From Cryptomeria japonica (Eukaryota; Streptophyta; Pinopsida; Cupressales; Cupressaceae): DNA of 64,000 nucleotides. Below, piece by piece: positions 36,204-46,080 of the stretch. Below the pieces are notes generated by a model that was not told the origin of the DNA, ran no database searches, and saw only the letters and a program-made list of their open reading frames with translations. Within the stretch, counting starts at the first letter, position 1; the number at the start of each line of letters is the position of its first letter. The stretch spans positions 149,235,744 to 149,299,743 of the forward strand of contig NC_081407.1 in assembly GCF_030272615.1 (NCBI RefSeq), written 5' to 3'. Both the position numbers and the translations under genes were made by a program.

Positions 36204-36840
36204 TAAAAGAATATTGAATCATCATTGTTGAAATAAGGAATATGTTTGTGGACATTGAATATATTAAGGCCAACATTAGATTAAGAAAGAAAACAAATAT
36301 TTGCAACACAAGCAATTACATCAATATGATAAAAATATTACTATATAAGAACTCTACGAATGGTCTACAAAGAAAAAGAGAAACTCCATAAGTCAAGTCA
36401 AATGTCATATTTATTATGTATGTGAAAGATGAAAGCTAAAATTTAAGAGACTTTCATAAGAAGACATTGATGTGTTAGAGAAACCATTAAAGAATCATTT
36501 AGAGCAGTGATAAATATAAGTTGACCACTTGCTAAAGGATAATATTAACTAATTCAAATAATGAGCAGATACAATACAACAACAATCATGTTAAAGGAAG
36601 GTATTCATATAGATGTAGCAGTGATGAATAAGTTTAAGTGTAGTAATTCACTTAGGATATGGCAATGGTCAAACACATTCTAGCACAACATTTATTCATT
36701 TCATTAACACGTCTGAATGATTAAAATCACATAAACAAAACCAACCAAGTTTTGTTAAAATCAAATTAATAATACCAAAAGGTGCGATATTGTTTGTTAA
36801 AAGAAAAGATAATAATGTGATTAAAGAAGAGGTACAATTA
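36204..36840. other. spacer, nothing recognised
   Basis: AT-rich, with no recognisable protein motif or obvious repeat. The right part may include a decayed 5' part of the copia-G LTR, since the boundary at about 36,840 is only approximate. Confidence 0.35.
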
Positions 36841-38152
36841 AACTTTGCACTTAAACACTTTGCTAGACTAACAGTAAACCGATAAAATAGTTTAGCAGAC
36901 AAACCGGTTAGCACACATGCAAACCAAATAGAAAATAATGCATTCACCCACAGAAGCACAAACACCATAACATAAGAGATTTTGATGTGGAAACCCAAAT
37001 GGGAAAAGCCACGGTGAGATGGAACTCACAAGTAACTATCTGCAGAATAGGAACCAAACCGGTTAAGGTCAGAACAGTTAAGGTCTTACAATGTTCTTTA
37101 CCAAAAAAGATCCTATTAGGAATCTTAATCTATGTTAGGAGATAAGTCTGATTAAAGACTACCTTGCTAGAGGATTTTAGATCCACAGATGTGAACCACC
37201 TTGTCAGAGGATTTCCAAAAGGCTTTTGGGCCTACCCAGTTAAGGGCTACAGACTTGTCGAAGATGTGAGTAATCAACAAGTGAGTGATCTAGCAAATAG
37301 CACAGATTGCTTGGTTAGATCCTTGATAGCTCATTCCTAATGCATTCCAGCATTACTTAATCTTCTATACATTCATACTCTCTCTGACTCCTCAACCACC
37401 TTAAACCCTAGCAACAACATCAACAACAACCTAAAACCCTAGACATGACGTCTTTATAAAGGAATCTGATTTCATGTCAGTCCAATAGGATTACAATCCA
37501 CTTTCCTACGTTCAATGCATCTAGACATATCTGGTAACTTGACACAACAAGCACCGTTAAAGTGTCGGCACTGTCAAACAATCGGTGGATGGTAACTCAT
37601 CACAAAATATCGGTTGGTAACTCATCACAGAGTATTACTGGTTCATACAAAATACCAGTTCAAGCAAAATGCTGGTTGCCAGTTTGACAAAATGAAGACT
37701 AGAAAATATGTGTTCTGCCTCTTTGATCCTTCGTGCCACTTGAGATCCTCGAACCGCTTGTGGTTAACATGCTGCTTCAGATCGGTAATTACTTTATGTA
37801 AAACACTAATAGTCTAAGGACTATAATTGCTCATACTGGTTGGAGCAATTGCCGGTTGAGCATAACTCATACATAAAAGTAGTTTCAATGCAAGTGTGTG
37901 TCCATCAATGACAATCACAACATAATCATCAAAAATGCCAACAATCTCCCCCTTTGGCATTGATGGCAACACTTAGGAAATTTTTACATCTAAGTGTTTT
38001 ACAATAAAAATATGTCAGAATCAAAATTACTCCCCCTAGGCATATACACTATCCCTTTTGCAGAAAATACAATGTATACTACTTCTTAACAGAAATAACA
38101 TGAAAGTATACATCAAAACATTCAAAATTTATACTTCTCCCCCTTTGCCAAC
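36840..38152 (-). mobile_element. copia-G: 3' LTR and short internal remnant
   Basis: The LTR ends ...AATGCCAACA at 37,943, with polypurine tract at 37,944-37,962 and about 190 bp of internal sequence to 38,152, where gypsy-E is inserted. The LTR shares with copia-A the block GGAAACCC(A)A(A/C)(A/T)GGGAAAA(A/G)CCACGGTG (near 36,993) and CCGGTTAAGG motifs. The left boundary is uncertain; the TAAGAGGGGGG hallmark is missing. No coding region remains; the ORFs at 36,696-36,998 and 37,614-37,817 are in the LTR and look like chance. Confidence 0.65.
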
Positions 38153-39630
38153 TGTAGACGTATAAAAATGACCATATTCCTAAATGAATATTTTATGTTC
38201 ATTTCTCTATTTAATTAAATCCAATTTAATTAAATTACCCGAATTCCTCTATTTTATTAAGTAAATTACTCAATTTATTTAAATAAAATTCACTATACCA
38301 TTTAATGAATAAATCATTTTATTCAATTAAATCCCTTCTATCCACTTTTAATTAAATTCAAATTTAATTAAATGGTTATCCTAAATTGAATAAATTTAAT
38401 TTGTTTAATTTCCCCAAATTGCAACCAAATTGAATTAAATTACTTTATTTCAATTAAATCCTATTATTCCTCCATCCACTTGCAAAATCCCAAACCCCTT
38501 TCTAATCCCTCCTAGAAACTTCTAATCACTTCTAATTAACCTAACCCCTCCTCTAAACTTTGTCACATCCCTAAGAAAAGGGAAGTCACTTCTCAAACCT
38601 CAAAGTCTCCAATAACCATTAAAGGCTTTCAACCTTCAACCACTTAAATCCTCAAAGTCTGCAATAACCATTAAATGCTTTCAACCTTCAACCACTTAAT
38701 CCCCAAAGTCTCCAATAACCATTAATGGTTAACTCAAACCCTCTTACATGGTTAAAACATTTGTTTTAACTCAACCTTCACCCAACCCAAGGGTCTCATC
38801 AGGACTTTAATGCTTTGACCATGATTATCTCCTAATCATTTGCACAAAGGTTTATCCTTGGATTAAATCTTAATCTATTGGGTAAGCCTAACTTAAGCTT
38901 AATCCTTATCTCCTAGATAACCCTAAGGTCTTCTCGGGCATTTAATGCCTCCAACCCCTTCTCTCAACCCAACCCTATGTTGACACTTGTCACCATTTCA
39001 TTGGTGCAAATTGTACACATGGATCCCCAACTTTCAAACTTGGCCCTTGATTAAACCTTTCAATCCTGGCCATCCATTGCCCTATTTTTGCTATAAATAA
39101 AGCTCTCATTCCTCCATTTTAAATCATCCTTAAAATTTGTAGTATCACACTTATGCTCAAATACATTCAGGCTTTTATATCATTTTTTATGCTCATCATT
39201 TTAGCCTCTTTGAAATCAGGAATTAATCTAAATATGCATGTTTAGGATAATTTCTTTATCATTTAGTTCAATTATAGACTAATATATATCATGTTAGGAT
39301 AGTATTTATACTAATCTTGTCATCTTATCATATAGTTTATTGCATTTTAAGATCATTTATAGCTTAGAATGCATCTCATACTAAAACTATCAAAGCATCC
39401 CTTGTTCTTGCATTTGCCATCCCTAAACCATTTTTCTCAGTAATCTGAGAGCAAAAACATTGGTTTAAGGGACATTGTGAGATAGAGAACCATGGGACCC
39501 ACCTTGGGAAGTTGAGTAATACGTCATTACTCCATAGCTTGCACCAAGAAGTCTTGTGTATGTGTGTGGACAAGTCATTTAGCAATATTTTCAGATATTA
39601 AGTTTTATCAGCCCACTTTTCCCGCATACA
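38153..39630 (+). repeat. 5' LTR of gypsy-E (1,478 bp)
   Basis: Termini are TGTAGACGTATAA and ...CCCGCATACA, with the primer site four bases inside. A likely TATA box, CTATAAATAA, is at 39,091-39,100. The first 300 bp are very rich in AATTTAATTAAA-type words. The small minus-strand ORF at 39,376-39,585 is a chance frame. Related to truncated LTR-H at 28,657-29,687. Confidence 0.8.
39091..39100 (+). promoter_or_regulatory. TATA box in the gypsy-E LTR
   Basis: CTATAAATAA lies about 540 bp before the LTR end and at the same relative position as the TATA-like TATAATTAGA in LTR-H. Both are followed by AGCTCTCATTCCTCC or GCCTCTTTCTTC, suggesting a shared start region. Confidence 0.55.
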
Positions 39631-39634
39631 TTTC

Positions 39635-39651
39635 TGGCACCCACCGTGGGG
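39635..39651 (+). promoter_or_regulatory. primer binding site of gypsy-E
   Basis: TGGCACCCACCGTGGGG just inside the LTR end (...ATACA, 4-base spacer). TGGC(G/A)CCCACCGTGGGG-type sequences are common at this position in plant Tat-type gypsy elements. I did not match it to a named tRNA. Confidence 0.7.
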
Positions 39652-39717
39652 CTAAACCCCATATATAAAATCGGTTTTTAAAATTAACCACTTTTGCAGG
39701 TCCATAGGAAATAGGAA

Positions 39718-40123
39718 TCAGCGCATGGGAAACATTCCCTAGCGCATCCGCCTAACAGTCTAGCACGTCTCGCCTACTGTTTAGCGCGTGGGGGCTCTAC
39801 TATAGCGCGTAAAGTCTTTCCTTTAGCGCATAACCCCCACAAAATTTTTCTTGTAGGTCTCAGCGCGGGAGAAAAATAGAGCAGCGCTTTACATGCACAT
39901 AGTAGCGCATCCAATCCATTGTTTAGCACGTGGAGGGCATCATCTAGCGCGTGAAGACTATCTTTTAGTGCATCCAATCATTTTCCTGTAGGTCTCAGCG
40001 CGGGTAAAACAGAATAGAATAGCGCATCAAGAAACTGGTGTAGCGCAGGGAGAAATTATTTTAGCGCATCCAGGTTACATTGTAGCGCATGCAGCCCTTT
40101 CTGTAGCGCATCGAAGACAGAAA
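39718..40123. repeat. dispersed AGCGC-core repeats, block 1
   Basis: A 9-12 bp word recurs every 15-40 bp in three forms, TAGCGCATCC, TAGCGCGTGG and TAGCACGTGG, with AGTGCAT as a decayed form. Some are preceded by TGTAGGTCTCAGCGCGGG. The word is direct, in one orientation, and separated by unrelated sequence. AGCAC and AGTGC variants are what CpG deamination of AGCGC would give. The block lies in the untranslated leader, and its role is unknown. Confidence 0.85.
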
Positions 40124-41640
40124 CAAAAAAAAAAAATTGTAACCAAAAATTAAATTTTAGACTTGTTGAAGTCCACAAAATCCTCTGTTTTTCTAACCAC
40201 TGTGGTGGTATTTTGCAGGATTTCTAACATTTTATTGGAGGGAGGAGCTTAGTTTTTTTTTAGAACTATTAAATTGTTTAAATTTTACTAGCTTGTTCAA
40301 AGTTAGTTAAAATTTAAAGTCTTTTTAATTCTAGTTAAATAAAATTGAACTCACCTTATTTGGGCTATAAAACGAACCACAAAAAAAAACAAAAAAAAAA
40401 CAATCTTTTCATACTTTTCTTAGGAGGGCAAAAATTTTCATTTTGGGTTTTAAAAGGAACAAGTAGAATTTTCAATTTTGCAAACAAAGGGATTTAAAAT
40501 GAACTTCACTATCCTTTGGTGCATAAAAGGATTCACTTCAAATTCTTGCAAATTAAAAGAATCACACATGTCTAGAGTCAGTTACTACTAAAGAGGGAAG
40601 ATCTTCCCCTATTGATTTTCATTTGGTTGACCAACACATCGAATTTACTTTGTTGACCAAATTCCTTTTCATAGATTAGAAAATAATTGCCTTGAAAGGA
40701 TAAAATAAACACCATGTTTTTGTGGAACAACATCTCCATATAGATTTTAGCAAATTATTGAATTGAAAGGCTAAAAAGAATCAACTTGTTTGCTTTGTCT
40801 CGAAAGTGGAAGGAATATGCTCTCCCCTTAACTAGGTGATCAAAAATCTAGACCACTCTTAAAAGCTTTCTTTACTTCAAGCAATATAACCTTTAGCAGG
40901 CCTGCCTTCTCGAAGAGTTGGAATCAACTCTTAAAGCCGTTTATGGTCAGTGTGAAGGGAATGACCTAAGTGGGGAACGACTTTAACGCCAAGAATTCCA
41001 ACCCACTATAATCAAATGTGGAAAGTGACGAAAGTCCTTTTCAATGGTTGCGCACAGTGATTAGCCTTCCCCTAGTATCCTTGAGATACATAAAGCCTTT
41101 GTTCTAAAGGTTGGGAAGCCTCCTGAGGGATTTTATCACTGACGGCCGAATGGGAAGCCTGATTACGAACCATAGAAATAGAAGCTTTGAACCGAGTCAG
41201 TAACCAAACATTTATAACATCATAGTGCAAGGGTGGGAAAGAATCCGCCCCCAAGATTACTCACCATATATCTCCCAAGATAACTACTCAATTGTGAAGC
41301 AATTCACTTTGAGTTAATTTCTGGCAAAAGGCAAAAAAATGAGTGCCCTCTAGGGGGTGACATGGCTGTTTGAGCTAACGGAGTATCGAGACTAGTGGGC
41401 TATGATGTTATTTATGACCCTTGATTAAAGAGTCTTTCTGAAATGTATTATTTGTATCCAAACCTGTTAAAACATTGGGGATTTGAACACATCCTCACAG
41501 AACATACACTTTTTGTTAGATTAGGCAAAATGGTTGTATTTTTTGTGCCGTGCTTGCATTTATTACTTCAGAAAATCATCCATCAAACTTGAAAATTTTA
41601 CAGAAAAAATTCAAAATTCACAAAAAAACCAAACCAAAAC
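40124..41640 (+). other. gypsy-E leader without repeat or gene
   Basis: About 1.5 kb between the two AGCGC blocks. It begins with A-rich patches and holds no credible ORF; frames of 60-68 codons at 41,072 and 41,550 are chance. I see neither introns nor zinc-knuckle motifs. Confidence 0.45.
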
Positions 41641-41644
41641 AAAA

Positions 41645-42172
41645 TCAGGGCAGTTTAGCACATAAGAGAAACCTCTTAGTGCGTGGAGTACTTTTGTCAG
41701 CGCATCCAAAAACCAAATTAGCACGTTGGGTCCAAACAGTAGCACTTTTATCATAAGTCAAATCAGTGTTGAACATTTAGCGCATCTAGAAAATAGTCTA
41801 GCATGTGGAAGAAACATCCTAGCATGTGGAAACCAAAAATTAGCGCATCCAACTTAAAAGTTAGCACGTGATTGACCCAAGATAGCGCATAGATTTTTTT
41901 AACAGTAGACAAACCATTTTAAATAGTCCAAATCTTTAGCGCGTGGAAACAACAACTTAGCACGTGGAAACAAAATATTAGCGCATAAAGTCCAACAGTT
42001 AGCACGTAATAGACCCAGAATAGTGCATACCTTTTCCAACAGTTAAACAACACATTTTAAACAGTCAAAACTTTAACGCATGTCTGGGGGCAACCTAGCA
42101 CGTGTGGTAATTATTTTAGCGCATAGAGGCATTTCTGTAGTGCATGTAATCTCTGTTCTAGCGCGTGATTAA
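41645..42172. repeat. dispersed AGCGC-core repeats, block 2
   Basis: The same words as block 1 recur here (AGCGCATCC near 41,700 and 41,845; AGCGCGTGG near 41,938; AGCACGTGG near 41,957; AGCGCATAAAG near 41,980), with more decayed forms (AGCATGTGG, AGTGCAT). The spacing is 20-40 bp. The 1.5 kb between the blocks has none that I found, so the two blocks are separate arrays of the same motif. Confidence 0.85.
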
Positions 42173-42347
42173 AAACAAAAAAACAGAGGGCAAAATCGGG
42201 AAATTTTTTTGAAATTTTCAAAAACATTTTTGAAGGCCTTTTTCATCAACATCATTTTTCATCAAAGCAAAGTGACAAACAAACCATTAAAACTATTTCT
42301 CAAGCTAAATTTGTGTCAAAACAAAAGTTGACATAATCCTAAACGAA

Positions 42348-43019
42348 TTGTGCCATAAAAGACATCTCTCCTATCATAATCCGAAAATCTCATCATCAGT
42401 GTCAACAGAATCCTTTACCATCTTACGGATTTTTATCTCAAAACACTTGTTTAAAATTTTCAAATTGTCAAATCCAGTTTCCAGATCGGGAGACTTTTAT
42501 CCATATCATTTGACATGCTTTATCATGAAGGGACATCTAAACCTTCACTTTGATAGAGTAAAATTTGAAATTTTTGAAAACAAGAATCAACAGAATCCAA
42601 ACCAATCAAAGGAAAACATTGATCACTCATGCATGACTAATCCCCTTATTCTAAGAAAAAAGAACTTTTATCGTAACATCACGTTGAAGAAACAACAACC
42701 TAGTTTTTCCAAATTCATCAAGGGAAATAAGTTTTTATACATCAATCGTCAACTCTTCAAATCTCATCGGGTATTTCTTCATCACGTCAAACGTTACATC
42801 CAAAACAAATCCAATGAATTTGACAAAGAACCCTTGAAGATAAGAGCATACTGTCAAAAATCTGCTTTTAATCAAAAAATAAACCATGGAAGAAAGATCA
42901 ATCCAGCATTCTTACCCGACGAGTGCATAACTTATAACACATCTAGACCAGAACCACCCATCCCCGAGCAACACATCGAAGAGGATTTTGTCCCCTTCGT
43001 CACTGAAAGTTTCTACTAA
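42348..43019 (+). CDS. uncharacterised ORF upstream of gypsy-E gag
   Basis: An open frame of 223 codons runs to TAA at 43,017-43,019, one base before the gag ATG (43,021). It opens with TTG; the first ATG in frame is near 42,525 (MKGHLNLHFDRV). The protein is basic (many Lys, Asn and His) and I do not recognise it. Near its C-terminus it has PPIPEQHIEEDF, resembling the IPEQHI repeats in gag residues 106-133. This could be an extra ORF or the decayed N-terminus of a longer gag. Plant gypsy elements can carry an extra ORF before gag. Confidence in it as a real product is low. Confidence 0.35.
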   Translation: MCHKRHLSYHNPKISSSVSTESFTILRIFISKHLFKIFKLSNPVSRSGDFYPYHLTCFIMKGHLNLHFDRVKFEIFENKNQQNPNQSKENIDHSCMTNPLILRKKNFYRNITLKKQQPSFSKFIKGNKFLYINRQLFKSHRVFLHHVKRYIQNKSNEFDKEPLKIRAYCQKSAFNQKINHGRKINPAFLPDECITYNTSRPEPPIPEQHIEEDFVPFVTESFY

Positions 43020-43020
43020 A

Positions 43021-46000
43021 ATGCCTGTTACTCGTTCTCAAAAGAACCAACAAAGCAAGACACACGCAGAATCAAGTATGAATCGCAGATTGTCAAATCC
43101 TTTTGAAGTTCCACACTCAAAAGAGCCTGAAATTACTGAAGCACTTCTTCAGGAATGTCAAGAAAATCCTTCATTCCAAAAACTTGTCGAAAGGCTTATG
43201 GAAAATGACAAAGAAAAGTATCTACTCATGCTCACAAGTAAAGGCGTTAAACTTCCTGAAGATTTTGACACAAACGTTTTTCAAACCAGGTCTCGACAAT
43301 ATGCATATCAAGAACAACAAAGAGAAGAAGAAACTCGCATACCTGAGCAACATATTCCAGAACAACGTATACCAGAAATGCGTATACCTGAGCTCGAAAC
43401 TCCAGAACAACACATACCGTTTACCACACCTTTTCAGCTAAGAACAAATATGAGAGAAGAACTCTTCCCTCAGCAAGATAATGCACCCTTGGTTGCTCTT
43501 ACTCAACAAATGCAAATGTTGCAAAGACAAATACAAGATATGCAACAAGGGACAACAGTGCGGTACTCTATAAATGAAATCTATCCTTATCCATTTGACA
43601 GAAGATTGAACATGGTACCTTTTCCTCCAAACTCAGATGTTCCCAAATTTGATAAATATGATGGGAAAAGTGATCCTCGGGATCATGTTCAAGAATTTTG
43701 CACCATGAGTCTTGAATTTGCTCATGATGACACCTATCTGATGAGGTTATTCCCAAGAAGCTTGGGAGGACAAACCATGGAATGGTTATCCAAGATTACA
43801 CCACTTGTCAGATCATTTGATGAATTGGTTAACAAATTCATAACCCAATATTCCTATAACATTCAACATGCCATAACCATGCTAGATGTCTGCAACACCA
43901 AACAAAAGAATAATGAAACATTCATGTTATTCCTTCAACGCTGGCGATGCATGGTATCACGATATCCTCGAGATATTCCTGAAAAGGATAAAATGGAAAT
44001 CTTCATCGATAACTTGAATGTAGAAATGAGTTACTGACTAAAAATTCAATGCATACCATCTTTTGCTAGATTGATTGAAAATGGCATTCAAGTAGAGGAA
44101 GCATGTGTCAAAAAGGGAACAATCAAGTTCTACAAAGAAGGAACAAACTCATCAAACTACAATAATCAAAACAACACCAACCTTGACAAATCTTGATTTT
44201 GGACTCGAAACAAAAACGAAGGCAACAATGAATCATATGATCCAAAATCTAAGCAACCAGTGCTTGCCTTATCCAGAAATTCTCAAAATATGAAAAATCC
44301 TAAAAATGCTAATCCCAGTGCTAACACATATGCACCAAACACTGATCAAGGACAACTCAACACAAACAAAACCAATGATACTCAAAACAAAAATGTGAAT
44401 CTAGGACCCAACAACAATTCCCGCAACAACACAAACAATTTCCAAAAGCGTATCTTCACACCACTGGGACAATCATTAGAATCAGCATTCAGAGAACTTT
44501 TGGCAAACAAGATTCTTTCTTTGCCTCCAATCAACAACTATGAACCCCCAATCAAACCACCTTGGTGGAATGATTCACATTATTGTGATTTCCATTATAA
44601 CAAAGGTCATAGTGTGAACGATTGCATGAGATTGAAACACCTGGTACAGGACATGATTGATCAAGGTGACTTAATGGTGGATGGTCTCAAAACAAATGGT
44701 GATCACGAAGCCTTCAAAAATCCTCTCCCAAATTACAACAAAGATGGAGCATCAACTTTAGATAATACACGCGGAGCTCATATCAATCACATCTACAACA
44801 ACACCATCAACCACATATCAGTTGAAGATCATCACGTCAATGTCATCACCATTCGAGATCGGCATGATCATGAATCTGTCAATGTAACAACCCGGACTCA
44901 GAAATATGTCTTGAAAGGACATACTGCACCTACAGTTGCCACACCAAAAATCCAATATGACTTGGTTAGCCAACTACGCAAGACTCCAGCTCAGATATCC
45001 ATACTAGAATTGTTGAAACTATCACCCAAGCACAAAGACATATTGGAACAAGCGCTATTGGAAACAAATGTACCTCAAAATCTAGATACAGACAGATTTC
45101 AAGCCATGGTCGCCCATATGATAGGACCTCATAACCTCACCTTTTCAAAACATGACAATACTTCCTTAAGCCATCCACATAATACTCCTCTTCATATTGA
45201 AGTCATTGTTTGCAAACACCGAGTGAAAAGAGTCTTAATAGATGGAGGAGTCGGACTTAATATATGTACTTTAAAGCTTATCCGTGCATTAGGCTTCTCA
45301 GAAGAGTCTATTGATCCCTGCAAAAAGATCACCATAAAAGCATATGATGATGAGGAAAGGTCCTCTAGAGGAATTGTGATACTACCTATTCAAGTGGGAC
45401 TAGTGCAAAAGGATACTATATGTCAAGTCTTAGACATAGATCTAACCTACAATATTTTGTTAGGACGACCCTGGATACATGAAATGCAAGAAGTACCTTC
45501 TACGTATCACCAGTGTGTCAAATTTCCTTATGATGGGCAAGAAATCTGCATATCAGCTGATCATAATCCATTTCAACATTGCAATGCAATGGGGGCAGCC
45601 CAAGACAGTTTGGTTCCTAATAATAGAGAAAAGCAGCAATCCTTGACATCAGATCTACAAACAGCAAAGTCCAACTCCTTATTTGAAGACTTCAAGCAGA
45701 AAATGCAAATCAAGGACCAAGGCATGGGAGAATGTTCTTTGGAGCCTTTATGTTTGGCTAAATTGCCAACATCACCTAGATCTCATGGATTTCCTACTAC
45801 GTCAACACATCTGGCCACTAAGCCCATCACCAAATTTGATGGTACTTTCATCCAATTAGGTACTCTAGCACATGAATCAGAAGACAAAGACATTCTTAGC
45901 TGGTTATACAAAGATGAGGAAGAAGATAATAGAGCAGCCGCTCTAGACATTGTTCTACCAACACACCTGTATGGAAAAGGATACTTGATCATGAAACAAA

Positions 46001-46080
46001 TGGGATATGATGGTAAAGGACCTATTGGGAAACGCAAGGAAGGAGTCACTAAACCTTATAGATCTTCCTTCACAACCTAG
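43021..46080 (+). pseudogene. gypsy-E gag-protease with G-patch
   Basis: One frame of 1,020 codons from ATG 43,021 (MPVTRSQKNQQSK) to TAG 46,078-46,080, broken by TGA at 44,035 and another near 44,194. Gag core (about residues 200-335) shows PKFDKYDGKSDPRDHVQEF, LGGQTMEWL and FLQRWRCMVSRYP. Residues 106-133 are five- or six-residue repeats of the type RIPEQ-HIPEQ. A zinc-knuckle-like CDFHYNKGHSVNDC is near 44,584. Protease has LIDGGVGLNIC (DGG instead of DSG) and NILLGRPWIHEMQ. A G-patch (GYLIMKQMGYDGKGPIGKRK) is at 45,975-46,040. RT continues in the +1 frame from about 46,007. Confidence 0.8.

Noticed and set aside
39718-42172. A CRISPR-like array in the gypsy-E leader
   Set aside because: The words are only 9-12 bp, vary in form, have irregular spacers and lie in a plant retrotransposon leader.
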